Below are positions 39,401-48,575 of a stretch of DNA of 64,000 bases, in pieces. A model generated the notes under the pieces. That model saw nothing but the letters and a program-made list of their open reading frames with translations. It was not told the DNA's origin and did not search any database. The stretch spans positions 1-64,000 of the forward strand of contig JALBYC010000010.1 in assembly GCA_023212645.1 (NCBI GenBank), in the 5' to 3' direction. Source of the stretch: Farysia itapuensis (Eukaryota; Basidiomycota; Ustilaginomycetes; Ustilaginales; Ustilaginaceae). Positions within the stretch are counted from its first letter, which is position 1. Every line of letters starts with the position of its first letter. Both the position numbers and the translations under genes were made by a program.

Positions 39401-40508
39401 CCGGGTGAGACGGTGCGGATCTGCTTGCTGGCAATTTTACGCGATGCACTCCGTTTTCTGGACGCAATGTTGTTCGGCCCTCACCATTTGACGACGATGT
39501 TTGTGTTGCTTTGAGACCGTGCTCGGCGATGCTAGTACGGGGCAGAAATCCTTCCGAAGCAACGCGGCTCGGATGATCGTTTCTCTTTCCAGACTGAAAA
39601 ACACCTTCCTGACCCAAATGAATGTTTTTGCGGATGGGGACGGGTTTGAAGTCGTGCGTCGATGTGCGTGATTCTACCCATGCCGGCCACCAGTTAGCCT
39701 TTGACTCCTCGATTATCCATTCGACCTTTGCGAGGATGGGAGGAGGATGTGTATACGTCGAAGCAGATATGCTGGGTCCGCATGTTTCGCTCAAGATGGT
39801 CTCATTCCGCACTGAATGTCGACGACCATTGAGGTAAGTGATGCTGGGTCTGCTTGATGACGATTCGCCAACTGCAGAAGAAGACTGGTTCACCCAATTG
39901 ATACTGGACGAATTTGGGTCCGCAACCGGACGGGCTATTTGTTCCGAAGAGCGTCGAGTGGAAGCGAAAGGGCCGGGTCTGGAAGATGGTGATTGATGAC
40001 TGTCAGACTGGAAGTATCTGCCCCACAGTGCGGTCCACGAAGACTCGCCGATCTTTGGCCCCAAACCGCCGTTGCCGTCATCGGCCAAGTAAATCATCAG
40101 GCCAGATACTGCAGGTAAAGAGTATTCTCGCGAAATTGCCCACAACTGTCCCCCGAGAGTGGGATACAGGGGCAAAAGCGAGCCTCGTTGCAGCCGAACT
40201 CTCTCCGATTGAGTTGCTTGGGGTGAAAAGGGATAATTACTGGGTGGTACAACAGTGATGAAGTGGCTCGGACTGGGCGGATAGGAGGATCTGAGAGCGT
40301 GAATGACCGGGCTGATACCATGCTCTGCTGGTGGGAATGACGACGATGTGTCGTAGTCAGCAGCAGGCATTGTACGAAAGACAGAGTCTGATGCTGAGAG
40401 CGACAGATCGAGTTTGCCTGAGTTCTGTGCTCCGCGATCGACCAAGGGCGATTGCGATGTGGCTGGGCGGGCTTGAGAGTCTTGAGACGAGCTTGCCGAT
40501 TCCTTCAT
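36492..40508 (-). CDS. large Ser-rich protein of unknown function with conserved N-terminal domain
   Basis: A 1338-aa protein taken from MKESASSSQDSQ (40508); codons upstream in frame look non-coding. About residues 80-160 are ordered and hydrophobic-patterned: SHFITVVPPSNYPFSP, RGSLLPLYPTLGGQLWAIAREYSLP-like, GLMIYLADDGNGGLGPKIGESSWTALW. This block resembles a conserved N-terminal segment I associate with uncharacterised fungal proteins. The remaining 1100 residues are low-complexity Ser/Pro/Glu sequence with likely phosphosites and a second short ordered patch near FRSYASVERLHRQPPLTFTQRDG. No enzyme or membrane motif is visible. Convergent with RPB2. Confidence 0.75.
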   Translation of the reverse strand: MKESASSSQDSQARPATSQSPLVDRGAQNSGKLDLSLSASDSVFRTMPAADYDTSSSFPPAEHGISPVIHALRSSYPPSPSHFITVVPPSNYPFSPQATQSERVRLQRGSLLPLYPTLGGQLWAISREYSLPAVSGLMIYLADDGNGGLGPKIGESSWTALWGRYFQSDSHQSPSSRPGPFASTRRSSEQIARPVADPNSSSINWVNQSSSAVGESSSSRPSITYLNGRRHSVRNETILSETCGPSISASTYTHPPPILAKVEWIIEESKANWWPAWVESRTSTHDFKPVPIRKNIHLGQEGVFQSGKRNDHPSRVASEGFLPRTSIAEHGLKATQTSSSNGEGRTTLRPENGVHRVKLPASRSAPSHPDLAAASSRRSSVRTPQTLQMTQEEVFQVPEQAQADSSRDKSETASGTESSSSRCEVDPTTKELQNLATATVRRSSISLPTAVRRHCDSVIQTLDSRERDALEPCSPRTATGETHTGYSEFLEDDEEQENQLFSLIEAMPSAALPEDEPEDHATEPAKLEAVPELSDEDLWKDLHAPKVPFRSYASVERLHRQPPLTFTQRDGFTFEEDFGILQTRDGQAIPDIGFSPPRSTTSRIQSWIGKTPTATTTVLPRLDEDRHSDGQAIKSMQESEPDLKEVVGLWSSKVSGDPHNVLFIDTPSIVQPDRSSLLLGLGLPIEAADADKTRASLLSPIHLDVAAFDGVRSSLGTSKNPPCPDLLSPQASQGAFGTSTDASVEKAQRHLSPVSPPSLVPIDNHQVCKSERSSRDLSETLDKMERALELLSPACSPNPGISPVLSTQKMSSHESLAYARSLSASVTPSPKWLLQSKAASSKSRSNVRKTFVAEDSHFDRNHMSPRPASTSGVSRLRSPSLELQAPSSATRLAELGWLDCPPRQGYNILSAEHNGRGYTKHDSEDKAQKGQQAGADKARNDGLPLSEHTQSLKIEADGGDSPFRALTLPTARQPCSATGMQQHNPNMQAAESQERPGNEASPDQVQAGPKRFRTQPLSVAVNDRSTPKERWSQASHLTRDSISVPFSRSLRSLTAELEDILEISSSDRNAISQVDMESIDRNITSVNAKHWKQESAELSRSDGQFHRPPEESRKDYRSCNDAQKLGLESHKADNSTTMSAASLLFASPTAQEYSDQNTAFLDGLQDYSLGADEIRAMNEHTRAAVKDALSQASYDLVEPSSAPVSSKGSTSPSSSMSASSLFGAYPVRRNVSSGSLSSLTHDVGSVQATVKKRPARLDLDADHCDQSSPDSLSRRLPSASPKARFRQLPPSPSVHSMYRTLASSPLSATFPTLSSPQLESPRRTAELGTLQSVLPMCE

Positions 40509-41832
40509 GTTGCAGCTAAGTATCTCGACGCAGCCAGCTGCTAGATGGCTGAGCTGATTGCGACGAGAACCGTTGTCGCTGTCCACGGCAAGGGCAAGCG
40601 ATAGAGCTGGTAGAGGACGACGGCAAGACGGGCGACAATGGCAATATGGTGAAACGAGGTAAAGCACCGACCAACGAACTCAGCCATAATCGGCACCCAC
40701 ACGCACACTTTTTTTTCGCAGTCCTGATCACTGTAAAAGCATGTCATTGATGCAGGCCTTTCGGCGAAAATGAACCGCACATTATGCCTAATGCTGTAAA
40801 GTCACATTGTGCATTCGTGATTGTCACACATGCACACATGTTGCATTCGCATGAATCCAACAAGTGTTCCTCTTTTTTTTTCTTTGTTACTTTTCCCTTC
40901 TTCTTTGCTTCAGCCAGCCAAATGAGCCTAGCAAGACTGCCTGTAAACAACATAGTTTCTCTATGCAGGTCACGCTTCGTCAATGCAAGAGCAATTTATT
41001 GCAAGCTCTGTAGCCGATGTCGATGTACGGGCGTCATTGTCCGAGACGCAAGCAAGTGTTGATGTCGCGCTTGAGCTCGGGTCATCCTCTTCGGCAACGC
41101 GGTACAAAACTGACGCGTTGCCTCGTCAGAAAAAGCAAAGAAAAACATTCCTCCATCGGAGCGAGAGCCGATCAATAATCACAAATTCAATGTCAGCCTC
41201 GGTGATCCAATGGTCCAACGCCTTGGAGCTGCATACAGCCGCCGTTCCTCCCCTCCGACCAACCTCCTGTGTGGCGTTCATCCCTGCCAAGAAATACCTC
41301 TGCATGCATAGAAGAGCCTTTTCTCTGGACCTCCCAGCGTCACGTGCTGATCCCTTCCCACTTTTGTACCGTCCGACAACCACCCTGCCTTTGTAATTGT
41401 GATCACCCTCATGCACCCACACTCCCACTCCGCAACCATGACTGTCTCACACGGCGTGACACTTGACGTTCCATTGAGGAGGGCAACATCCACGGCGCTG
41501 ACTCTTTGCGGAATCCGGGGCGCCAGTAGCGGCTTCATTAGCATGATGCCTTCTTCTCCTTCTTGCAATGCCAGCTCTGCCGCAAGGATGAGTCGGGACG
41601 ACGAGCATTGTGGTCAGATCATAAATTCGCGTAATTCTGGGCCTCAGGGATAATCGCACTGTCGCTGTGATCGGACGCTCTCATAGTGCTGCTGCAGGCA
41701 ACACAGTGCTAAGTTCGCGGCCTAGCGAGAGAAGCGAGACGATCTTTGGCTCCTTCTTCTTTCATACGATGTAATGAGCGTTTGATACATTGGAACGTGA
41801 CGCGTTTGACCACAAGTGCTACGGTAGGTGCT
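40509..41832. other. intergenic region, unknown gene / sugar transporter 3' end
   Basis: About 1.3 kb. Open frames at 40983-41396 (+, 137 codons) and 41438-41653 (+) have Met starts but no recognisable homology, and opposite frames overlap them, so I do not call them. A T-rich tract lies near 40870-40910. Confidence 0.45.
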
Positions 41833-43445
41833 TCAAGCGAAGCTTTTAGACTTTGAGACGTCCAACGAAGCGGGCTCGATTTGCTCGGTCTCGTCTGTTG
41901 AGATAAATGCGTCCGGCAAGCGTGTAAGTGATGCCCTGGCAGCAATGGATCCCATCACGTTGTCCATCTGTTCTAGCGTCAACAGCTTGGTTTCGGGCCA
42001 GAAAAAGTAGACAACAATCTACGTGCAAAACCAAGAGAATCAGCATGAGAGCTATGAAGGCCGATATGAAGCCATATACTTACAAATGTGATCGTGTTGA
42101 TACCCATCATCAACCAGTACAGGCGGTAATCGAGTGCGGCACTGAGAACTGGCCACAGTTGATTGACCACGATGACAGCGATGAACAATCCGAGAAAGCT
42201 GATTGAGATGCCTAGATCTCGAAGAGCTTGCGGCCAGATTTCGGATGATATGACTATGCAAGCCGATCCCAGAGCACCGGCGTATGAGCACTGGATCGCA
42301 AAGATACAGATCACCATCCACACCGCAGCACCTTTGTTCTGCGCCTGTGGCCATCGTTCGAACAAAGCACCTAGGAAGAGGTAGCCGAGCCATGCAACAC
42401 CGATGCCGAAGAGCATGATTTTCTTGCGACCCCATCGATCAAACAAGAACAGAGGCACGAAACATGCAATCAGCTGTAGACTACCCCCCAGGCCATTGAT
42501 AATCAAACTCAGCTGCTTTCCGCCGAGGTTCAGACTTTCGAAGACGGTGATACCATAGAGCATAAGCGCAGCGACGCCAGTCAATTGGGCGAAGATGCAA
42601 CTGCCAGCGCCAATAAGTATACGCCTCCATACGTTGCGTTGGCGCAGTAGCTGAAGAGGTGAGCCATAGATGGCAGCGGCTCGCTGAGCCATCACGTCGG
42701 ACTGCATAGAAGTCCATTCGCTTTCCAACTTGCTGTCGTTGGAAGGAAGACGACGCAAAGCCATGTGATTAGCGCGAGCCAACTTTACTTTCGGATCGTC
42801 CATGTTTGTGGGATCATCTGAGCGATTGAGCAATTGGCGAGGTGATTCGGGCGACAAGAGCGCCACGATGACCAAGACGATGCCAAACGACATCTGAACA
42901 GCGGTCAGAACTCTCCACGAATTGCCTCCGCCAAGACTTGCGGTGCCCAAGGAGATCCAGAAGGCAATGAACACGCCGACTTGATAAGAGACTTGGACCA
43001 TGCCAATTGCAGTACCTCTGACTTCTGCCGAGGCGATTTCCGAAGTCCAAGCGGCAAAAGTGCCTTGACAGAGCGAAACGCCGATTCCGCAAAGAACCCG
43101 ACCAGCTAAAAGCATGCCTTCATTGCGTGCCCCGGCGACCAAAGACGCGCCCGCCATGAGGATGAAAGCGCCTATCACCATCGTCCACCTTCGACCAAGT
43201 TTCTTGCCCAAGTAGACGAGAGGGCCGAGATAGGCGATGCAATTTCCCACGTTGATAAGGGCTGCAAACGCGCCTTGCATTGCAGGCCCGAAGTTGAACT
43301 CATCGAGGAAGCTTTGATCGGCAATGACTGCCGCAGCGGAGGCGGTGTCATAGCCGGAGAAAATGTTGGCGATAGCGAGTCCTGCACAGATCGACAAGGT
43401 CTTGGTATTACCTGACCACCTCGGACGGGGGATTATGTCGATCAT
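41833..43445 (-). CDS. MFS sugar transporter
   Basis: Two exons on the minus strand, 43445-42084 and 42018-41833, with a 65-bp intron (GTAAGT...CGTAG), giving 515 aa. Signatures: GYDTASAAAVIAD in TM1, LGRRWTMVIGAFILM (loop 2-3), AGRVLCGIGVSL, SPESPRQLL after TM6, FDRWGRKKIMLFG, and in exon 2 FFWPETKLLTLEQMD. This last is the PETKG-type sugar-porter motif, and it confirms the splice join because reading through the intron loses it. There are twelve hydrophobic segments. The family imports hexoses, pentoses or small oligosaccharides by proton symport. It is divergent from a GH127-type glycosidase (529 bp between starts), so an arabinose-containing sugar is a plausible substrate (inference). Confidence 0.9.
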
Positions 43446-43974
43446 TGCAAAGGAGGATCGGAACGGGTGATAGCAGGCGGGGTTCCAAAGTGCGAGACAG
43501 CTCTATATGTATGTTGCGTGGAGCTCCGCAACATCGCAAAACTCGATGGCAAATCTCCAGTGAGTGCTCAGGGACCAGAAGTGCGGCAATTCAAGTTCGG
43601 GGATATCGGACAAAGCACCGCATGGAAGGTGACGTTGGCATAGCACAGATTTGCGGCTGCTGTCTTGGCAGCCAGAGTGCAAGTATGCAAGTGGCAAAGC
43701 AGAAAGACGGATGTCCGATACCAAGATTTCCGGGGTAAAAGATTGCCGACAAGCTCGCACGCAGAGTATACCGAATCCCCAGAATTGGGCCCTCCAAACA
43801 TATGGCGTGTGGTGCATTTCGCATCTCTTGAATTTGGACCCTTGGAACTGGGGCCTCGGTAACCTGTTCGGGAATCTCTGAGAGGTTCTTCCAATTGCAA
43901 CATCATGGCCGCACAATCCAGCCTTGCTCTTCACATCCACCGTCTGCCCCTGTCTTCTCAATCTTTCCGCGACC
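43446..43974. promoter_or_regulatory. divergent promoter of sugar transporter and GH127 gene
   Basis: 529 bp shared by the two genes. It contains three matches to the CreA/Mig1 repressor consensus SYGGRG on the plus strand: GCGGGG at 43477, CCGGGG at 43730 and CTGGGG at 43848. About two matches on both strands are expected by chance in this length, so this is only weak support for glucose repression. No TATA box was recognised. Confidence 0.4.
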
Positions 43975-45957
43975 ATGGCTGGCTATTACCCCCAAGAAAA
44001 ATTCGTTAACGCCAGGCTTGAGCCAGGCTCGTTCTGGGAGACGTGGCAAGCTACTTCTCGAAAAGTGACCATTCCAGTCCAGCTGGACTTGCTCAAAACG
44101 ACAGGCCGATACGATGCGTTCAACCTGAAGATGATTGACTACTACAAGAAGCCACCTACCATCTGGCCTGTGCCGGACCATCTCTTCTGGGAGTCGGATG
44201 TGGCTAAGTGGATCGAAGGTGTTTGCTACAACCTGCAGCTCAAGCCTGACGAAAAGCTTCAACAGCATGTGACTTATCTTGTCGATCTCATTGAGAAGGC
44301 ACAGCAAGAAGATGGCTATCTCAACATTCACTTTGTTGTCGTTGAGCCCGAAAAGCGATGGTCGAATCTGCGAGACTTACATGAGCTCTACAATGCTGGT
44401 CACTTGATTGAAGCTGCTTTGGCTCACCAGGCACAAACTGGCTCGGACCAATTCGTCGACGTCATGCTGCGTTTTGTCGAGTACTGCTGCACTGTGTTTG
44501 GTAGAGCTGATGGGAAGCTCAAAGGCTACCCCGGTCACCCTGAAATCGAATTAGCCCTCTTGCGATTGTACAGCCGCACCAAGCATGTCAAAAGCCTCGA
44601 GCTCGTGTCCTACTTTTTGACAGAGCGAGGACAGAACGAAGGTCAGTTCTACAAGGAAGAGCAGGCCAAGCGTGGCGAACACCCACACTGTATCCCAGCC
44701 ATGATGCCAAAGCCTTACAGCTTCTGGTACATGCAGGCTCACAGACCTATCGCGCAGCAGGACACGATCGAGGGCCACTCTGTGCGAGCAATGTACCTGT
44801 TGACTGCAGTCGCGGACCTCGTGAGCTCATCCGAAGCAGAATCTCACGTCTCCAAGCAAGAGCTCAACAACCTTGCTCAGGCTGTCGAAAGACTGTGGAG
44901 TAACATGGTTCAGCAAAAGATGTACGTCACCGGCGGTATCGGTAGCATTAAACAGTGGGAAGGCTTTAGCATTCCATATGCTCTTCCTATCAGCACAGAC
45001 GAAGGAGGCTGTTACACCGAGACTTGCGCTGGTATCGGTCTTCTCATGATGGCTGACCGCCTTCTGTACGAGCGTCTCGACGGAAGTGTAGCTGACGTGG
45101 CCGAGCGTGTTCTCTTCAACTCCAGCATCACTACCGGTATGTCCGTGGACGGAAAGGCATTCACGTACGTCAACCAGCTTGCTAGCTCGAAGGAAGAACC
45201 ATGCCAGCGCTTCGACTGGTTCGAATGCGCTTGCTGTCCCCCCAATGTCATGCGCACGTTCGGCTGTCTTCAAGGCTACTTCTTCGGCAATCTGCGTCAG
45301 TCGCCCAGAGATCTTGCCATTCACCAATTGTTTGCCGGATCAATCGACTTCCAAGGCAACAGCGTCACCCTCGCTACCAAGTACCCTCTTGAAGGCTACG
45401 TCGACGTTGATGTCAGGCAGATTGCACCCGGATCTACCATCTGGCTCCGAGTTCCTGGTTGGGCCAAGTCCAGCTTCCAATTTTCGGGACCGAGCGAGCT
45501 GCAGAACGGCTACCTTGCCATCAAGAGCGTTGGAAAGTACACACTGGATCTCGCGATGGAGCCCCGGCTTTTGCACTCGCATCCCGACGTCGGACCCAGC
45601 CGCCTTACCGTAGCATATGGTCCCTTGATTTACTGTGTCGAAGATGTTGACAATGTTTGGATTGATCAGCTGCCAGAAGCAGAACAGCATTTCAAACACC
45701 TCTGCCTTGACGCGAAGACGAGATTTGAGCTGGCTCCTCACAACAACATCATTCTTCTCAAGGCAAGCAAAGCTGGTTACAACCTCAACTTGTCCGGACA
45801 GGCAGGGTTCGCTTCCGCTTTCGAGGCTCAAGACCTGCCTGTCTACTACGAAGAAGCCGGCGAGGGCCGTGACCTTACCTTCATTCCGTACTATTACAGA
45901 TGCAACCGCCCTGAGACCAAGGGTCGAATGAGGACATCTCTTCGAGCCCTCTCATAA
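43975..45957 (+). CDS. GH127/DUF1680 glycoside hydrolase, probable beta-L-arabinofuranosidase
   Basis: A 660-aa intronless protein, start at 43975 in good context (GACCATGGCT). It has the GH127 (alpha/alpha)6 barrel pattern: FWESDVAKWIEGVCYNLQL, QQEDGYLNIHF, HELYNAGHLIEAALAH, GYPGHPEIELALLRLY, FWYMQAHRPIAQQDTIEGHSVRAMYL. The catalytic zinc-thiolate set is visible as Glu349 and Cys351 in CYTETCAG, with Cys420/Cys421 in FECACCPPNVMRTFG. In the characterised bacterial enzyme a Cys of this set is the nucleophile. C-terminal beta domains follow. There is no signal peptide, so it should act in the cytosol on imported short arabinosides. Its divergent neighbour is a sugar transporter. Confidence 0.9.
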   Translation: MAGYYPQEKFVNARLEPGSFWETWQATSRKVTIPVQLDLLKTTGRYDAFNLKMIDYYKKPPTIWPVPDHLFWESDVAKWIEGVCYNLQLKPDEKLQQHVTYLVDLIEKAQQEDGYLNIHFVVVEPEKRWSNLRDLHELYNAGHLIEAALAHQAQTGSDQFVDVMLRFVEYCCTVFGRADGKLKGYPGHPEIELALLRLYSRTKHVKSLELVSYFLTERGQNEGQFYKEEQAKRGEHPHCIPAMMPKPYSFWYMQAHRPIAQQDTIEGHSVRAMYLLTAVADLVSSSEAESHVSKQELNNLAQAVERLWSNMVQQKMYVTGGIGSIKQWEGFSIPYALPISTDEGGCYTETCAGIGLLMMADRLLYERLDGSVADVAERVLFNSSITTGMSVDGKAFTYVNQLASSKEEPCQRFDWFECACCPPNVMRTFGCLQGYFFGNLRQSPRDLAIHQLFAGSIDFQGNSVTLATKYPLEGYVDVDVRQIAPGSTIWLRVPGWAKSSFQFSGPSELQNGYLAIKSVGKYTLDLAMEPRLLHSHPDVGPSRLTVAYGPLIYCVEDVDNVWIDQLPEAEQHFKHLCLDAKTRFELAPHNNIILLKASKAGYNLNLSGQAGFASAFEAQDLPVYYEEAGEGRDLTFIPYYYRCNRPETKGRMRTSLRALS

Positions 45958-46083
45958 TATTCGCACAGCTTTTCAGCATCTTGACTTTCAATTTCTTTAT
46001 GACGGCATGCCCAATTATGTACGTGTATATTTCCGTGTCCCAGCGGACCAGCACAAGCTTGAGATGAAGTAGCGAGGGTTGAT

Positions 46084-48210
46084 TTACAAGGCTTGTACCA
46101 CTCCAGGTTGAGCTGGAGGCTTGGGGGCGACGTATCTGAACGAGGGCTTTCCCGTGAAGCGGAGGAGCAGATAGCCGGCGAGAGTGAATACAACCGCTAT
46201 GGCAGCGAGAAAGCCGGCATTCTCGGCTATAGTAAATGCGCTGAGGCCATATTGAGAGATAACGTCTTGACCGGTTCGATAGCATTGGGAGGAATTTGCG
46301 TCACACGAGAAGTCAATGTGTCGGAACTCATTCTGAGCTAGAGCTGAGTAAGTGAAGGTGATGGGTGAGATCCAGTGGAGCCAGATGAACCACGGCGGTA
46401 TCGATGATAGGGGGAGTAGATTACCGCCGAATAGAAGGAACACGACATTGATGAGCGGTGCGAAGATGTTGGCAGCTTCAATACTGGGAGAGCCAGAACC
46501 GATTGCGAGACCTAGGCCAATGGACGTACCGACTTGAAGGAGGTTGATGCCCAGCCAGATGAAGAAATTGCCGGCAGTCTGTCGTAGTCCTATCATCCAG
46601 TATACTACGATGTAGAACAATGCTCTTTGCAGCATCTGATTAGGCACTTCTGTGACCACTTTGCTGACGTAAAAGGACGACGTCCGGTACATGCCGGCTG
46701 ACCTTTCCCTGAGCATGATACTGCGTTGAAGCGGAAAGATGGCGAGGATGGGGAAAAGTGTGGCGAAACTTGCATTAACAGGAACGATGAATAGGGCACC
46801 GATCCTTCCCAGCGCACCACCTTGATCGTTGTTGAGTCGGAAGAAGGCAAAGCCGATGATGATCAGAAGGATAAAGTTTTGGCCGAAACTAGCCACAACG
46901 ATTGTTGGGTCTTTAAGGATCAAGGTGAAGTTCCGATGCGTAAGCGCCGCGAGTTCATGAAACCAGGAATTAGGCCAAGTGCCAGCAATATGAGTGGCAT
47001 CGCTGGTCTTGGACTGGCCTCGACGCAGTTGAGGTGGGAACTCGGGTTTCTGAGAGTGTGCGAGGCCTGTCTGGGATGCCAGAAAGGCTGTCCCACCCTC
47101 CCTCCACGATGACAGAAGTTCACGAACACGTGTCTCGGCTTCGTTTGTCTTCTCGTAATTTTCAGCAATCGATATGTAGAAATCTGCGGGATTGACTCCC
47201 TCGGGCGGTTGGTGGGAGAGTGTTGAGAACCAGGCTGGGGCAAGTGTGGGAGGGCCCGAGTAGTACACTTGTCCGCGTGTTAGTAGAACCACACGATCAA
47301 AATTTTTGAAGATACTCCAAGATGGTTGATGGATCGTCATGAGGGTGTATAGATCTCTCTCGCGTGTAATCTCTTTGAGATTGGTGACGAGACTCAGCGC
47401 AGCGTAGGCATCGAGGCCCGAAGTGGGCTCGTCGAGTAAAAGCACACTGACGTCCGAGACCAGCTCCGTGGCTACGGCTACTCGCTTCCTTTCTCCTCCC
47501 GAAATACCCCGCTTGTTTGGACCTCCGATAAGAGTATCAACACACTTCTCCAGGCGTAGCATTGCAATGCTGTCCTGTACGCGTTGCCTCCGTTCCTCTT
47601 TGCTGTAGATGCGACTGGGCAAGCGCAAGTCGGCTGAATACTGGAGAGTTTCTTGGACAGTGAGTGAAGAGAACATGAGATCGTCCTGCTCGACGAAACC
47701 AGTGAGACGTTTCCACGTTGCCGGGTCACGCTCCTTTGACTGGAACACCACTTGACCACCGATTTCGGCTGACTTGTCTAGACGCGCTGATAGAATGGAA
47801 AGCAGAGAGGTTTTGCCTGCACCAGATGCGCCCAGCACAGCGACCATCTCACCACGCTTAACATGCCCACTTACGCCATTTAGTACGCGTCTTCTGATGG
47901 GGTTAAGGAGCGGAAGATGAGGAAATGTGTCAATTTGTTCGGCTAAGACATCACTGCTGTCGGACGACAGGGTGCCATGTTCAGCCTCATTCGGGCTCAG
48001 ATCCGTCTTCTCTTTGACAGAATTGCCAAGCTCGGTCGAGCTTGTCTTTGCTTTCGCCCTGGCCGCTTTGCGCTGCTTTTTGGCCAGCAGTACGTCGTAT
48101 GTGATGTTGCTCCAAGAGAAGTAGTTGAACCCGGTGACATTGTCCTCCGTCGTGGTGGATCGTTGCGTGAGAGCGGCAACAGGTGTCACTGATGAAGAGG
48201 ACGACTGCAT
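46084..48210 (-). CDS. ABCG-type half ABC transporter
   Basis: A 708-aa protein, start at 48210 (MQSSSSSVTPV). The nucleotide-binding domain is N-terminal: Walker A GASGAGKTS (about residue 125), signature ISGGERKRVAVA, Walker B VSVLLLDEPTSGLDA. The C-terminal half has six hydrophobic segments (IVVASFGQNFILLIIIGFAFF; LFIVPVNASFATLFPILAIF; FAPLINVVFLLFGGNLLPLSSIPPWF; FLAAIAVVFTLAGYLLLRF). Domain order NBD-TMD and single-copy halves define the White/ABCG family, which exports lipids, sterols or drugs as dimers. The substrate is unknown. Its 3' end faces that of the GH127 gene. Confidence 0.93.
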   Translation of the reverse strand: MQSSSSSVTPVAALTQRSTTTEDNVTGFNYFSWSNITYDVLLAKKQRKAARAKAKTSSTELGNSVKEKTDLSPNEAEHGTLSSDSSDVLAEQIDTFPHLPLLNPIRRRVLNGVSGHVKRGEMVAVLGASGAGKTSLLSILSARLDKSAEIGGQVVFQSKERDPATWKRLTGFVEQDDLMFSSLTVQETLQYSADLRLPSRIYSKEERRQRVQDSIAMLRLEKCVDTLIGGPNKRGISGGERKRVAVATELVSDVSVLLLDEPTSGLDAYAALSLVTNLKEITRERDLYTLMTIHQPSWSIFKNFDRVVLLTRGQVYYSGPPTLAPAWFSTLSHQPPEGVNPADFYISIAENYEKTNEAETRVRELLSSWREGGTAFLASQTGLAHSQKPEFPPQLRRGQSKTSDATHIAGTWPNSWFHELAALTHRNFTLILKDPTIVVASFGQNFILLIIIGFAFFRLNNDQGGALGRIGALFIVPVNASFATLFPILAIFPLQRSIMLRERSAGMYRTSSFYVSKVVTEVPNQMLQRALFYIVVYWMIGLRQTAGNFFIWLGINLLQVGTSIGLGLAIGSGSPSIEAANIFAPLINVVFLLFGGNLLPLSSIPPWFIWLHWISPITFTYSALAQNEFRHIDFSCDANSSQCYRTGQDVISQYGLSAFTIAENAGFLAAIAVVFTLAGYLLLRFTGKPSFRYVAPKPPAQPGVVQAL

Positions 48211-48575
48211 TGTGATGGTCGTGACATAACAACTGGGCCCCTTTGACTGAATTAAGTAGAATGCGAGCAAGGACTGTTGGTGGAAGTGGTTGCCTAATCT
48301 TGCTCGTCCGCGGAACACGAAACTGTCACAGTGCGCCAAGAATTGATACGCGAGGCTCCGAGGCCCGCGGAAAGACACGTTGCTGCACTCAATTCCCATT
48401 TTAGACTCTCATTCACAATCGGATTCGGATCTCGTTCGTCCCTCGGGACGAAAACGACCCTGCACCACACATCCCTCACGCTCAACAATCATTCATCGAA
48501 ATATGTATTGTCCATTGCCCCTGGCGATGAAGCGCACGCAATCTAGAGGCAACGCTGGGCATGCAAGTAAAGTGC
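48211..48575. other. intergenic region, ABCG promoter
   Basis: About 365 bp between the ABCG start and the stop of the next minus-strand gene. No element was recognised. Confidence 0.45.

Noticed and set aside
40983..41396. 137-codon plus-strand frame in the 1.3-kb intergenic region
   Set aside because: Composition not clearly coding, no domain, and another frame overlaps on the opposite strand.
43446..43974. CreA/Mig1 (SYGGRG) sites as evidence of glucose repression
   Set aside because: Three matches in 529 bp is close to chance expectation for such a degenerate hexamer; noted only as weak support.
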